Shown in pieces: positions 7,187 to 16,822 of a DNA stretch of 64,000 nt (position 1 is its first letter; each line of letters begins with the position of its first letter). A model generated the notes under the pieces. The model was given only the letters and a program-made list of their open reading frames with translations, was not told the DNA's origin and ran no database searches. The DNA is from Albimonas donghaensis (GTDB lineage Bacteria; Pseudomonadota; Alphaproteobacteria; Rhodobacterales; Rhodobacteraceae): NCBI RefSeq assembly GCF_900106695.1, contig NZ_FNMZ01000005.1, positions 1 to 64,000 of the forward strand, read 5' to 3'. A program made the position numbers and the translations under genes.

Positions 7187-9478
7187 TCAAGGCGAATCAC
7201 CCGCGATTCGCCCGGCCGCGCCCGGGGCTCGCCCCCGAACCTCGCCCGCCGTCGGAGGCCGGGCCGCCGCGCCGCCCGCCAGCCCGGGCCAGTCCAGACC
7301 CGCCGCCGGCAACCCGGCCATGGCCAGCCCGTCGCGCAGCAGCCGCCATTCGGCTTCCCGACGGGTCGGCACCACCCCCAGCACCCAACGCGAACAGGCC
7401 AGCGGATCGGGCGCGGTGTCCGCCACCCATACCCGGGCCAGCCGCGCGACCAGCTGCCGGGCCTCGGCCCGCGCCTCCTCCCGCCGCCCCAGATGCGCCA
7501 GCGCCCCGGCCCGCCAGCCGCCGCTGTTGGCATGGCTCTCGCCCGCGAGACGCCCGGCCTCCAGCGCGCCTTCGAAATCCCCGCCGAAAAAGCGGATCGA
7601 GGCGTGATAGCCCCAGCGCGACTGGTTCGTGAGCGGCATCGCCTCCAGCGCCGCGCCGGCGAGCCGGGCGGCCCGGGCGTGATGCCCGAACGCCGCCATC
7701 GCCTGCGCGACCGAGGTCAGGATCCAGGCGTCATGGGGGTTGAGCTGCAAGGCCATGTCGAAGGCGTCCGCCGCCGCCGGCCAGCGGCCGGAATAGACAT
7801 GCGCCCAGCCCAGCGCCAGCCGCGCCCGGCTGTCCAGCGGGTCGAGCGCGACCGCCCGCAAGGCGCAGTCCGCCGCCGCCGCCGCCCGCGCGCCCTCCCG
7901 CATCATGCCCGGACGCGCGATATGGGCGGTGGTTTCGATCTGGGCCAGCGCGCTCCAGGCCGGGGCGTAGTCGGGGGCGGCGTCGACCAGCGCCCGCATC
8001 TCCCGCCCGACCCGCAGCCAGCTTTCGGGATCAAAGTTGAGGATCATGCGCTGCCCGCGCAGCCAGGTCTCGCGCCGTGAGCCGTCGCCGCTTCCCCCCG
8101 GACGCGCCTCCGACAGGCGGACATTGAGCGCGATGGCCATTTGCCGGAGCAGGCGTTCGCGCCGTTCCTGCGCGGCTTCGCGGGTCCGGCCCGTCGCGGC
8201 GTCGGCGGCGGAGGCGGAGGCGTCCCATGGGCGGGCCTCGGCGCCGTCATCGGCGGGCAGGTCCAGGGTTTCGGACCACAGGAACCGCCCCGTCGCCAGC
8301 TCGCGCAGGGTCAGCGAGATCTCGATGCCGCCGGGCGCGTGGCGGGCCGAGCCGCGCAACCCGAAGCGCAGGCCGTCCTGCGGGCCGGTCCCGGCCCCGT
8401 TCGCAGTTCCGGTCGCAGTCCCGGTCGCAGTCCCGAGCTCGGCGGCGGCGCCCTCGGGCGCCTCGGCCACCTGCCATTCCCGGAAGCGGATCAGCGAACC
8501 GATCAGCGCCTCGCGCAGACCGTCGAGCGCGGCCCGCTCCTCCGCGCGCCCGCCGCGCATCGTGAAGGGCTCCACCAGCAGCACCGCGTCCGGCGTCGGC
8601 CGGGGCGCGCCGCCCGGGGACGCGGCGCCCCGGCCCGCCGCCTCGCCGACGCCTTGCGCATCCTCCGGCGCAGGCGCAGGCGCAGGCGCGGAAGCGGGCG
8701 CGGAAGCGGGCGCGGACGCGGGCGCGGGTTCCAGCTCCCCCGCCCGGATGCGGCGGGCGAGCTCGCGGGTCTCGCGGCTCGGGGCCGCCTCATGGTGCTG
8801 GCCGAGCATGCGGCTCAGCTCGGCATAGACCGCCAGCGCCGCGGTGCCGTCGCCGCCGCGGGCCAGCGAGGTCATCAGCGCCTGGGCCGCGCGCTCCTGC
8901 GTCGGGTCCAGCCGCACCAGCGCCCGCGCCGCCTCGCGCCCCGGCCGGCTGTCGATCCCCTGGCTTTCCCACAGACGCGACAGCGACAGGCGCAGCCGCT
9001 CGCGCAACCGGTCCCGCTCGGCCTGCAGCCAGTCCGCGAAGGCGGGGTCCACGTCGTCCCAACCGCGCATCAGGGCGTCGGGCAGGTCATGCTGGGTCAG
9101 CAGGTCGGGATGGGTCTCGCCCATCGCCGCGCGGTCCAGAAGCGCGTGAACATCGTCGCCCAGCAGGGCCGGGTCCAGCGACAGCTGGTTGCGCGTCGCT
9201 TCGAAGCCCGCATAGCCGATCGCGCGGAATTCCCGCCGCAGCGCGGTGATCAGCTGGCGCAGCGAGCCGCGGGCATGGGGCTGGGCGGACTCGCTCCACA
9301 GCAGGCTCGCCACCTGGTCGCGCGACAGCCGCCGCCCTTCGGACAGGGCGAGCAGGGCCAGCGCGCAGACCAGCTTGCGGTTGACGCTGCGCAGCTCCCT
9401 TCCGCCGACGCACATCGTCGGCTCGCCCAAAAGGCGCAGCTCAAGCCTTTCGGCCCCCCCTGTCGCGCGCGGTGGCAC
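7187..9478 (-). CDS. BTAD/SARP-like transcriptional regulator with C-terminal TPR domain
   Basis: The product has about 763 residues from the chosen GTG start. Residues 10-95 form an OmpR/SARP-type winged helix (LELRLLGEPTMCVGG, LVCALALLAL, LRQLITALRREF), residues 100-240 a bacterial transcriptional activator (BTAD) helical domain, residues 245-290 a low-complexity Ala/Pro linker, then a region resembling the FlgO/adenylate-cyclase-associated domain (LLVEPFTMRGG...), and finally tetratricopeptide-like helices (HDAWILTSVAQAMAAFG). The GTG at 9478 has GGGGGAA 6 nt upstream and is followed at once by the conserved winged helix; an open frame extends 92 codons further without family resemblance. 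It probably controls the neighbouring peroxidase gene or the divergent GMC oxidoreductase gene. Confidence 0.85.
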   Translation of the reverse strand: MPPRATGGAERLELRLLGEPTMCVGGRELRSVNRKLVCALALLALSEGRRLSRDQVASLLWSESAQPHARGSLRQLITALRREFRAIGYAGFEATRNQLSLDPALLGDDVHALLDRAAMGETHPDLLTQHDLPDALMRGWDDVDPAFADWLQAERDRLRERLRLSLSRLWESQGIDSRPGREAARALVRLDPTQERAAQALMTSLARGGDGTAALAVYAELSRMLGQHHEAAPSRETRELARRIRAGELEPAPASAPASAPASAPAPAPAPEDAQGVGEAAGRGAASPGGAPRPTPDAVLLVEPFTMRGGRAEERAALDGLREALIGSLIRFREWQVAEAPEGAAAELGTATGTATGTANGAGTGPQDGLRFGLRGSARHAPGGIEISLTLRELATGRFLWSETLDLPADDGAEARPWDASASAADAATGRTREAAQERRERLLRQMAIALNVRLSEARPGGSGDGSRRETWLRGQRMILNFDPESWLRVGREMRALVDAAPDYAPAWSALAQIETTAHIARPGMMREGARAAAAADCALRAVALDPLDSRARLALGWAHVYSGRWPAAADAFDMALQLNPHDAWILTSVAQAMAAFGHHARAARLAGAALEAMPLTNQSRWGYHASIRFFGGDFEGALEAGRLAGESHANSGGWRAGALAHLGRREEARAEARQLVARLARVWVADTAPDPLACSRWVLGVVPTRREAEWRLLRDGLAMAGLPAAGLDWPGLAGGAAARPPTAGEVRGRAPGAAGRIAGDSP

Positions 9479-9798
9479 GATGACTTCCCCCTTGGTCGCG
9501 GCCGTCAGGCCGCGTGACCGCCCCCGCGCCCAACTGCGGTTCCGGTCGCGTTGGCGGCCCTGCGTCGCGGGGCCCGAGCCCCGACCGCATGCCGGCTTTC
9601 CGTGCATGTTAACCTGCCGGCCGAGCATGTCTAATGCGGCGCAAACGCGCGAACAGGCTGCTATTTTGGTGACTTTTCGCACAACTTGCGTCGCGAAGGC
9701 CCGCCCGCCGCGGATGGGCGCGGCTTGTGGAACAGCGCCGGCGCGCGCCATCATGCACGCCGAACAAACGCCCGGCAGGGGCGCAGGGAGGACAGGGC
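9479..9798. other. Divergent intergenic region between regulator and GMC oxidoreductase
   Basis: This 320-bp gap separates two divergent starts. It contains a comparatively AT-rich patch at about 9625-9690 (GCTATTTTGGTGACTTTTCGC) that is a plausible promoter location. I see no convincing gene, operator or hairpin in it. Confidence 0.5.
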
Positions 9799-11430
9799 AT
9801 GACCGGGACCGGAACCGAGGCCGCGACGAGCGCAGGCGAGTTCGATTACGTGATCGTCGGGGCGGGGACCGCGGGCTGCGCGCTCGCCAACCGGTTGAGC
9901 GAGGACCCGTCCCGCTCGGTCTGCCTGCTGGAGGCGGGGGGCGAGGACGACTGGATCTGGTTCAGGATCCCGGTCGGCTATCTCTATTGCATCGGCAATC
10001 CGCGCGCGGACTGGGGCTTCCGCACCCAGCCCGAGCCGGGCCTGAACGGGCGCGAGCTGCTCTATCCGCGGGGCAAGGTGCTGGGCGGATGTTCGTCGAT
10101 CAACGGGATGCTGTATCTGCGCGGCCAGTCGGGGGACTATGACCACTGGCGCCAGCTGGGCAATCCGGGCTGGGGCTGGGACGACGTGCTGCCGCTGTTC
10201 CGCAAGTTCGAGGACTACGCGCCCGGCGAGGACGCGTTCCATTCCCAGGGCGGCGAATGGCGCATCGAGGACCAGCGCCTGAAATGGGAGATCCTGGAGG
10301 CGTTCCGCGACGCCTGCGTCGCCGCCGGCCTGCCCGCCATCGCCGATTTCAATTCCGGCGACAACGAGGGCGTGGGCTATTTCAAGGTCAACCAGAAGCG
10401 CGGCATGCGCTGGTCGGCGGCCACCGCCTTTCTGCGCCCCGCCCGCAACCGGCCCAACCTGACGGTGATGACCCGGGCCCAGGCCGAGCGGGTGGACTTC
10501 GACGGCCGCCGCGCCACCGGCGTGACCTTCCGCCAGGGCGACGCGTTGAAACGGGTCTCGGCGCGGGCCGAGGTGATCCTGTGCTCGGGCGCCATCGGCT
10601 CGCCCCAGCTTCTGCAGCTTTCGGGGGTCGGTCCGGGAGACCTGCTGGCCGAACACGGCATCGCCCCGGTGGCCGAGCGCGCGGAGGTCGGCGGCAACCT
10701 CCAGGACCATCTCCAGATCCGCATGGCCTACAAGGTGAGCGGGACCAGGACGCTCAACACCATGTCGGCCTCGCTCTGGGGCAAGGCGAAGATCGCCATG
10801 GAATACGCGCTGAACCGCTCCGGCCCGATGAGCATGGCGCCCAGCCAGCTCGCCGCCTTCGCGCGGTCGGGGCCGGACGTGGCCTCGGCGGATCTGGAAT
10901 ACCATGTGCAGCCGCTGACGCTGGAGGCCTTCGGCCAGCCCCTGCACCCGTTCGACGCCTTCACCGCCTCCGTCTGCCATCTGCGGCCCGAGAGCCGGGG
11001 GACGGTGCGCATCGGCTCGGCCGACCCGCGGGCGCATCCGCTGATCGCCCCCAACTACCTGGCGACCGAGGGCGACCGCCGCGTCGCCGCCGCCGCCATC
11101 CGCCTGACGCGCCGCATCGCCGGCCAGGCCCCGCTGGCCCCCTACGCGCCGCAGGAATTCAAGCCCGGCCCGGATTACGAGACCGAAGAGGATCTCGCCC
11201 GCGCCGCGGGCGACATCGGCTCGACCATCTTCCATCCCGTGGGCACCTGCCGGATGGGGCCGGATGCGGGCGCGGTGGTGGACCCGGAGCTGCGGGTGAA
11301 CGGGGTCGAGGGGCTGCGGGTCGTGGACGCCTCGATCATGCCGACGATCACCTCGGGCAACACCAACACGCCCACCCTGATGATCGCCGAGAAGGCCGCC
11401 GGCCTGATCCGCGCCGCCGCGCGCGCCTGA
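9799..11430 (+). CDS. GMC-family FAD-dependent oxidoreductase (choline/alcohol dehydrogenase type)
   Basis: The 543-residue flavoprotein oxidises an alcohol group of an unknown substrate. The FAD-binding motif VIVGAGTAGCALANRL is at residues 18-33, GMC signature 1 (YPRGKVLGGCSSINGMLYLRG region) near residue 95, GMC signature 2 (GAIGSPQLLQLSGVG) near residue 270, and the C-terminal catalytic pair is in FHPVGTCRMG and the later GNTNTPTLM. The ATG at 9799 is preceded by GGGAGGACAGGGC; the upstream in-frame codons lack family resemblance. Size and motifs are normal for the family. It stands alone between the divergent BTAD regulator and an ECF sigma gene 95 bp downstream, so its substrate cannot be guessed from context. 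Confidence 0.95.
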   Translation: MTGTGTEAATSAGEFDYVIVGAGTAGCALANRLSEDPSRSVCLLEAGGEDDWIWFRIPVGYLYCIGNPRADWGFRTQPEPGLNGRELLYPRGKVLGGCSSINGMLYLRGQSGDYDHWRQLGNPGWGWDDVLPLFRKFEDYAPGEDAFHSQGGEWRIEDQRLKWEILEAFRDACVAAGLPAIADFNSGDNEGVGYFKVNQKRGMRWSAATAFLRPARNRPNLTVMTRAQAERVDFDGRRATGVTFRQGDALKRVSARAEVILCSGAIGSPQLLQLSGVGPGDLLAEHGIAPVAERAEVGGNLQDHLQIRMAYKVSGTRTLNTMSASLWGKAKIAMEYALNRSGPMSMAPSQLAAFARSGPDVASADLEYHVQPLTLEAFGQPLHPFDAFTASVCHLRPESRGTVRIGSADPRAHPLIAPNYLATEGDRRVAAAAIRLTRRIAGQAPLAPYAPQEFKPGPDYETEEDLARAAGDIGSTIFHPVGTCRMGPDAGAVVDPELRVNGVEGLRVVDASIMPTITSGNTNTPTLMIAEKAAGLIRAAARA

Positions 11431-11525
11431 GCGGGCGGAGCGCGCCGCCCGTCGCCGCAAGCGCAACGCTTGACCTTTCGGCCCTGTCAGCCACTTTCGG
11501 TCCGGAAACACCGGCAGAGACGGGG

Positions 11526-12092
11526 ATGCGAGTGGCGACGGATGCGAGATCGGAACTGGCCGGCCTTCTGGCCGAGACCGCGAAAGGCGACCAGTCCGCC
11601 TTCGCCGAACTTTATCGGCTGACCTCGGCGAAACTTTACGGGGTGATCCTGCGTATCTCCAGGCGACCCGACCTTGCGTCGGAACTGCTGCAGGAGACCT
11701 ATCTGAAGATCTGGTCGAACGCCGGCAGGTTCGATCCCGAGCGCGCCTCGCCGATCTCGTGGATGGCGGCGATCGCGCGCAACCGGGCGATCGACGCGAT
11801 CCGTCTCCAGTCGGAGCGGATCTCCGCGGCGGCGGAGGAACTGGAGCCCGAGGACGGGCCCGGTCTCGCCGCGCCGCGGCATGGTCCCGATCCGGCCGAC
11901 GCGATGTCGCTCCGGACGTGCATGGAGGGTCTGAAGAGCGATGACCGGCGCATGGTGCTGCTGGGCTACCTCTACGGGTTGAGCCGGGAGGAGCTGGGGG
12001 ACCGATTCGCCCTGCCGGTCAACACGGTGAAGACACGCCTGCGCCGCGCGCTGGCGGCGCTGAAAGGATGCCTCGATGGCGAACCCGCCTGA
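11526..12092 (+). CDS. ECF-family RNA polymerase sigma factor
   Basis: The 188-residue protein has the two conserved sigma parts: region 2 with LLQETYLKIWSNAGRF and SWMAAIARNRAIDAIR (residues about 55-100), and region 4 with LPVNTVKTRLRRALAALK at the C-terminus (about 160-180). The ATG at 11526 follows GAGACGGGG; the frame is open much further upstream, but only antisense-like across the GMC gene. The 3' end overlaps the next gene by 17 bp, and that gene encodes an RskA-type anti-sigma factor, so the two form the usual sigma/anti-sigma pair. It is probably released in response to an envelope or oxidative signal. Confidence 0.95.
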   Translation: MRVATDARSELAGLLAETAKGDQSAFAELYRLTSAKLYGVILRISRRPDLASELLQETYLKIWSNAGRFDPERASPISWMAAIARNRAIDAIRLQSERISAAAEELEPEDGPGLAAPRHGPDPADAMSLRTCMEGLKSDDRRMVLLGYLYGLSREELGDRFALPVNTVKTRLRRALAALKGCLDGEPA

Positions 12093-12870
12093 TCGCGAGA
12101 GCTGGGACGACGGCGATGCCGCCGAATACGTCCTCGGCACGCTCGACGCCGAGGAACGGCGCGCCGCGGCGCGGCTGCAAGCGGACGACGCCGGCTTCGC
12201 CTTCGCCGTGCGGGCCTGGCAGGGGCGTCTCGATGCGCTGACCGAAGGATTGGTGGAGGCCGAGCCGGTCGATCCGCCCTCCGTGGTGTGGCCGGCGATC
12301 GCGGCCCGCCTGCCCGGCGGCGCGCTGGGCGCGAGGACGGGAGCCGCCGACGCGGGGGCCGAAGTGATCGAACTTCGCCAGCGGCTGCGCTACTGGCGCG
12401 GGACCACCGGGATCGCCGCCGCCATCGCCGCGATGCTGGCCGTCGGCGTCATCCTGCCCAGGGACCGCTGGGCGCCCGAGGGCCTGTTCCCGCAACCCCC
12501 CGCACAGCAGGCGGAGGCGCCGAGCGACGCCGCCCGGGGGACCTATGTGGCCGTGCTCCAGCCCGGCGGCGCGGCCCCGGCCTTCGTGGCGGAGGTCAAC
12601 CTCGCCACCAACTCCATCAGCCTGCGCCCGCTGCGCCCCGAACCCGCGCCCGAGGGCCGGGTCTACGAGATGTGGGTGGTCGGCGGCGGCCGCGCGGCCC
12701 CGGTGTCGCTGGGTCTGCTGGCCGAGGGCGGAGAACTGCCGCTGGATGCGCTGGCGGGGCCGACCGACGGCTCGGTGCTGGCGGTGTCGGTGGAGCCGCC
12801 GGGCGGCTCGCCCACCGGCGCGCCCACCGGCGACGTGGTGTTCACCGGCGAGCTGATCCGGGCGGACTGA
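12076..12870 (+). CDS. RskA-family anti-sigma factor
   Basis: The 264-residue protein starts with an anti-sigma N-terminal domain (AAEYVLGTLDAEERRAAARL, residues about 15-34), followed by one membrane helix at about residues 110-127 (TGIAAAIAAMLAVGVIL) and a periplasmic RskA C-terminal domain with VYEMWVVGGG and PVSLGLL. It would hold the ECF sigma factor at the inner membrane until it is cut or inactivated. The gene overlaps the sigma gene by 17 bp, which couples their translation. No zinc-binding HxxxCxxC motif is seen, consistent with the RskA rather than the ChrR type. A strong hairpin follows 25 nt after its stop. Confidence 0.92.
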   Translation: MANPPDRESWDDGDAAEYVLGTLDAEERRAAARLQADDAGFAFAVRAWQGRLDALTEGLVEAEPVDPPSVVWPAIAARLPGGALGARTGAADAGAEVIELRQRLRYWRGTTGIAAAIAAMLAVGVILPRDRWAPEGLFPQPPAQQAEAPSDAARGTYVAVLQPGGAAPAFVAEVNLATNSISLRPLRPEPAPEGRVYEMWVVGGGRAAPVSLGLLAEGGELPLDALAGPTDGSVLAVSVEPPGGSPTGAPTGDVVFTGELIRAD

Positions 12871-12895
12871 CCGACGGCGCCTTGCAGACGACCCG

Positions 12896-12930
12896 ACGGC
12901 CGGAGCGGCGACGCTCCGGCCGTTTGTCTT
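12896..12930 (+). terminator. Intrinsic terminator of the sigma/anti-sigma operon
   Basis: An 11-bp perfect stem (12896-12906 with 12913-12923, ACGGCCGGAGC) around a 6-nt loop is followed by TTGTCTT. It starts 25 nt after the anti-sigma stop codon. Confidence 0.8.
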
Positions 12931-13360
12931 GCGGCCCGGTTCGCGCGCCGCCGGACACGAATACCCGCGGGAGGGAAAGCGCGGCCTGGGCGTCGAATGG
13001 AAACGTCGCGAGGAACGGGGTGGCGCGCGCGGGTCCCCCCGCGCCCTGCCGGGCCGCGTCGGCCGGCCCCCCCAAGGACCGGCCGACGCCGCGCGATCGA
13101 AACCCGATCGCGCCCTGCCGGCGCGCCCCCAGACACGACCGGCATCGACCCGCCTGCGGACAGGCCGCAGGGTGTGCGAAGACATGCGGCGCAGATCGAA
13201 TCCCCAGTCCGATCCGCGCCGGGCCATGCCCCGCCCGAAGCCCGCCTGTTCCGGCAGGCGCGCTTCGTCGACAGCAGATACGGCGCCGTTCGCGGCCGGG
13301 TTTCAAAGGCCGGAAACTTTTTTCGCCCGCCTCCGATCGACCTCCCGCCAACGCCGGAGG
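12931..13360. other. Long intergenic stretch without a recognisable gene
   Basis: About 430 bp lie between the terminator and the end of the convergent MBL-fold gene. Open frames on both strands are only GC-driven shadows rich in Arg, Pro and Ala. I see no motif, repeat or RNA that I can name. Confidence 0.5.
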
Positions 13361-14248
13361 TCACGCGGGTTCCGGCAGCGGCTCCCAGGCGAACCCGTCG
13401 CCGGCGCGGCGCACATGTCCGGCATGGGTCCCGCCGAAATGCATCGGCAGGACCAGCGCCCCTTCATCCGCCGCCAGGGCGAGGATGCGGCGCCGGGTGA
13501 TTTCGGCCAGGGGCTTGTCCTCGCAAAAACCCGAGGCCCAGTCCGGCCGGAACACCTGGATCGGCTGGTGCATCACGTCCGCCGTGCAGATCGCCGTCTT
13601 TCCCCCGCCGGAAAAGCGAATGGCCATCTGCCCCTTGGCGTGGCCCGGCGCCGGGATGAAGTCGATGCCGGGGAGGTAGCCGGTCTCGTCCCCCTCCACC
13701 AGGTCGACGCGGCCCTGGTCGAGCACCGGCTTCACGCTGTCCAGGAACGGCGCGTTGCGGGCGGGCGACATGCCCGCGGCCCCGCGCTCCGGATCGCGGT
13801 GGTCGCGCTCGATCCGGGTCATGACGTGCAGGGCGTCGGGGAAGGTCGGGGTCCATCCGCCCCGCCCGTCGGGCACGGTGGCCCAGCCCACATGGTCCAC
13901 ATGGAGATGGGTGAACAGGACATGGGTGATGTCCTCGATGCGCGCCCCCGCCGCCTCCAGCCGCGCCGGCCAGTCGGTGGCGAGCCCGCCGAAGGCCTGC
14001 ATCGGCGGCGCGCGGTCCTTGCCGTTGCCGCAGCCCAGGTCGACCAGCGCGCAGAAGCCCGGCCCCTTCACCAGCCAGGAATGGATCGAGGTCGAGAAGC
14101 TTCCTGTCGCCGGGTCGAAATAGTCCGGGACGTACCAGGGCGCGGCCGCCGCCACGACCTCATCGTCCCAGGCCTTGAACAGGGCGGGGGAGCCGGGGGT
14201 GGAGAGCTCCTCCACCCGCGTGATCTCGAGATCGCCGAGCCGGATCAT
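13361..14248 (-). CDS. MBL-fold metallohydrolase
   Basis: The 295-residue protein carries the metallo-beta-lactamase metal motif THLHVDHVG (about residue 112), the downstream ligands in PAPGHAKGQM and ICTADVMHQP, and a C-terminal LPMHFGGTHAGHV His. It is most like the AttM/quorum-quenching and hydroxyacylglutathione-type cytoplasmic hydrolases, but the substrate is unknown. It is the last gene of a minus-strand operon (dehydrogenase, tcuA, tcuB, this gene), starting 11 nt beyond the tcuB stop. Hydrolysis of a lactone or thioester made by the upstream enzymes is a reasonable inference. Confidence 0.9.
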   Translation of the reverse strand: MIRLGDLEITRVEELSTPGSPALFKAWDDEVVAAAAPWYVPDYFDPATGSFSTSIHSWLVKGPGFCALVDLGCGNGKDRAPPMQAFGGLATDWPARLEAAGARIEDITHVLFTHLHVDHVGWATVPDGRGGWTPTFPDALHVMTRIERDHRDPERGAAGMSPARNAPFLDSVKPVLDQGRVDLVEGDETGYLPGIDFIPAPGHAKGQMAIRFSGGGKTAICTADVMHQPIQVFRPDWASGFCEDKPLAEITRRRILALAADEGALVLPMHFGGTHAGHVRRAGDGFAWEPLPEPA

Positions 14249-14259
14249 GCCTCATCTCC

Positions 14260-15432
14260 TCAATGATGGGTCCGCGTCTCCTGCGCATGGCGCACGAGGG
14301 CGAGATAGCGGTAGAGCCCATGCACGAACTTGCCGTAGGGCGCCGCGACGAAAAAGGCGAAGACCACGCCGAGATGCAGCGCCAGAAGCGTGCCCATGGC
14401 GGGGGTGGAGCGCAGCAGCAGCAGCGCGATGCCGGTGGCGCCGACCGCGGCGAGGCTATGGGTGAAGGCCGCGTGCATCCCCCCCGCCGGATCGGTCAGC
14501 GCCCCCTCGCGCTTCATGCGGGCGCGGGCGAGCCCCACGGCGCCCACGGTCATCGCCGAGCCGCCGAAAAAGCCCAGCAGCACCGGGGCCGAGCCCCAGG
14601 AATAGGGCGCCTCCCAGCCCAGAAAGTAGTGCATCGCCGTGGCGCAAGTGGTGGAGGCGAGACAGGCGAGGAAGCCGTAGAAGGTCAGGTGATGCAGCAG
14701 GCGGCGACTATCGGTCGGCTGGTCGTCCTCGTTGAAGCAGCCCATGCCCCCGCCATGCAGGTTCTTCAGCCGCCCCGCGTCATGCCCGCCCGCCGCCAGC
14801 GCCGCCAGATCCGGGCCGCGCCCCAGCCGGGGCCCGAGCCCGCCCTCCACGTCCCGCCAGTAGTTTCGGAACCCCATGAGGAAGGCGAGGATGGCCCACA
14901 GAAAGGCCGCGCCGAACAGGCCCGCCATCACGTTATGGGGCATGATCGCGTAAAAGGCGCCCGGCCCCTCGACCACGCCGAACATCACGCCGGGATCGGC
15001 GAAGGCCATGAAGGCGAAGAGGAAGACCGCGACGCTGATCGCCGTCAGCGCGATGATCTTCGGCCCGTTGCGATCGAACATCGGCGCCAGCGCGCGGGGC
15101 CAGGCGTGGTCGGCGTAGGCGCGCGGGCGCAGCGCCTCCAGCGTCTTCGGCACGTTCACCCCGAACTCGTGCGGGGGGGCGTATTGGCAATCGTGGTAGC
15201 AGGCGCCGCAGGCATGGCAGAGGTTCGCCAGGTGGCGCAGGTCGCCGGCGGCGAAGTCGCGCCGCATCTCCATTGCCGGGAACACCGCGCACAGCCCCTC
15301 GCAATAGCGGCAGGCGTTGCAGATGGTCATGATCCGCGCGGCCTCGGCCAGTTCCGGCCCGCGGAGAAGCTGGTCGAGCGGGCGGGCGTGGGCGGCGGCG
15401 GCCTCCGCCGGGGTCACGGCCTCAGGCGACAT
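14260..15432 (-). CDS. tcuB: Tricarballylate-utilisation protein TcuB (4Fe-4S membrane electron carrier)
   Basis: The 390-residue protein has two N-terminal 4Fe-4S sites, Cys 38/41/44/48 and Cys 72/75/78/82, followed by about six membrane helices from residue 120 on, with conserved His in MPHNVMAGLF and LLHHLTFYG. TcuB re-oxidises the FAD of TcuA and passes electrons to the quinone pool. The gene overlaps tcuA by 11 bp. In Salmonella TcuAB turns tricarballylate into cis-aconitate; relatives also serve on citrate-like or other tricarboxylates, so the exact substrate here is open. Confidence 0.93.
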   Translation of the reverse strand: MSPEAVTPAEAAAAHARPLDQLLRGPELAEAARIMTICNACRYCEGLCAVFPAMEMRRDFAAGDLRHLANLCHACGACYHDCQYAPPHEFGVNVPKTLEALRPRAYADHAWPRALAPMFDRNGPKIIALTAISVAVFLFAFMAFADPGVMFGVVEGPGAFYAIMPHNVMAGLFGAAFLWAILAFLMGFRNYWRDVEGGLGPRLGRGPDLAALAAGGHDAGRLKNLHGGGMGCFNEDDQPTDSRRLLHHLTFYGFLACLASTTCATAMHYFLGWEAPYSWGSAPVLLGFFGGSAMTVGAVGLARARMKREGALTDPAGGMHAAFTHSLAAVGATGIALLLLRSTPAMGTLLALHLGVVFAFFVAAPYGKFVHGLYRYLALVRHAQETRTHH

Positions 15433-16822
15433 GGGACGAGGCCCCCTGCCCGGCCAGCCGACCGAAGACCGAGCCGATGGTCATGCCGATCCCGGCCAGG
15501 TAGCCCTTGCCGAGCACGTTTCCGGCCATGATCTCCCCCGCAGCATAGATGTTGTCATAGGCTCCGCCCGAGGCCCGCTGGACCCGCGCCTCCCGGTCCA
15601 CCTTCACGCCGAGATAGGTGAAGGTGATGCCGGGACGCAGGGGATAGGCGTGGAAGGGCGGTTGCTCGATGGTCCGGGCCCAGTTGGTCTTCTCCGGGGT
15701 CAGCCCCTCGGTCCGGCAGCCGTCCAGCGTCGCGGGGTCGAAGTCTCCGGGGCGGACGGCGGCGTTGAACGCCTCCCAGGTCGCGCGCAGGCGGTCGGGG
15801 GGGAGGTCCAGCTTCCCGGCCATCTCCTCGATGCTTCCCGCCTCGATGGCGGGGAAGATCGAGGGCATGAACAGTTCGATCGAGCGGCTGTCGATGATCG
15901 CGTAGGCCTCCTGCTCGGGCTGGGCGGCGACGAGACGGCCCCAGATGGCGTAGCGCTTGGGCCAGAAATCCTCGCCCTCGTCGTAGAACCGCTCGGCCTC
16001 CCGGTTCACCACCATGCCGAAGACGATGCAGTCGAGCCGCGTGGCGATGCCGCCGTCGAACTGCGGCGCGCGGGCGTCGATGGCGACCGCGTGGCACTGG
16101 TCCGGCTCGCCCACCTGCTGCGCGCCGGCGTCGAGCAGCGTGCGCAGCAGGCTCCCGCGGTTATAGGGCGTGCCGCGGATGCGGAAGTTGCGGGCGGCGG
16201 GGCCCCAGTATTCCTCCAGCCACTCGATATTGGCCTCGAAGCCCCCCGCCGCCGCCACGAAGGCGCGGGCGGGGACGCGGCGCGCCTGGCCGTCATGGGT
16301 GACTTCGGCCGCGCGGAATGCGGCGCCCTCGATCTCCACCGCCGTGACCTCGGCGTCGTAGACCACGGCCACGCCCTCCGCCTCCGCCGTGCGGTAGAGC
16401 GCGTTCATCAGGCTCTTGCCGCCGCCGAGGAAGAAGGCGTTGGTGCGCCCCAGCGACAACGAGCCGGTGAGGCTCGGCTGAAACCGCACGCCGAGCGAGG
16501 ACATGTAGTCCCAGAGCTCCTTCGATTGCGCGAGGGTGAAGCGGGCGAGCTGCTCGTCGGTGTTTCCCCCCGTCACGCGCAGCAGGTCCTCCCAGAACTC
16601 GTCCTCCGGATAGGGGCCGGTGAGGACTTCGTTGGGATGGTCATGGGCCACGCGCATGTTGCGGGTGTGGCGGGTGTTGCCGCCCCGGTAGAACTTCGGC
16701 GCGGCCTCGACCACCAGCACCCGCGCGCCGGCGCGCCTTGCGGTGATGGCGGCGCAGAGGGCCGCGTTGCCGCCGCCGGCCACCAGCACGTCCCAGTCCC
16801 GTCCGAACAGGTCCATGCTCAT
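15422..16822 (-). CDS. tcuA: FAD-dependent tricarballylate dehydrogenase TcuA
   Basis: The 466-residue flavoprotein belongs to the fumarate reductase/succinate dehydrogenase flavoprotein family. The dinucleotide motif VLVAGGGNAALCAAITA begins at residue 11, followed by GGNTRHTRNMR, and the C-terminus has the FAD motif YAAGEIMAGNVLGKGYLAG. It oxidises a tricarballylate-like acid, transferring electrons to TcuB encoded next to it with an 11-bp overlap. The ATG at 16822 overlaps the stop of the upstream dehydrogenase gene by 4 bp (ATGA), so all are translated together. No LysR TcuR or transporter TcuC gene is found beside it, unlike the enterobacterial cluster. Confidence 0.93.
   Translation of the reverse strand: MSMDLFGRDWDVLVAGGGNAALCAAITARRAGARVLVVEAAPKFYRGGNTRHTRNMRVAHDHPNEVLTGPYPEDEFWEDLLRVTGGNTDEQLARFTLAQSKELWDYMSSLGVRFQPSLTGSLSLGRTNAFFLGGGKSLMNALYRTAEAEGVAVVYDAEVTAVEIEGAAFRAAEVTHDGQARRVPARAFVAAAGGFEANIEWLEEYWGPAARNFRIRGTPYNRGSLLRTLLDAGAQQVGEPDQCHAVAIDARAPQFDGGIATRLDCIVFGMVVNREAERFYDEGEDFWPKRYAIWGRLVAAQPEQEAYAIIDSRSIELFMPSIFPAIEAGSIEEMAGKLDLPPDRLRATWEAFNAAVRPGDFDPATLDGCRTEGLTPEKTNWARTIEQPPFHAYPLRPGITFTYLGVKVDREARVQRASGGAYDNIYAAGEIMAGNVLGKGYLAGIGMTIGSVFGRLAGQGASSHVA

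Noticed and set aside
9479-9798. N-terminal extension of the BTAD regulator to 9754
   Set aside because: The extra 92 codons show no conserved domain and include likely promoter sequence; the GTG at 9478 has a ribosome site and directly precedes the winged helix.
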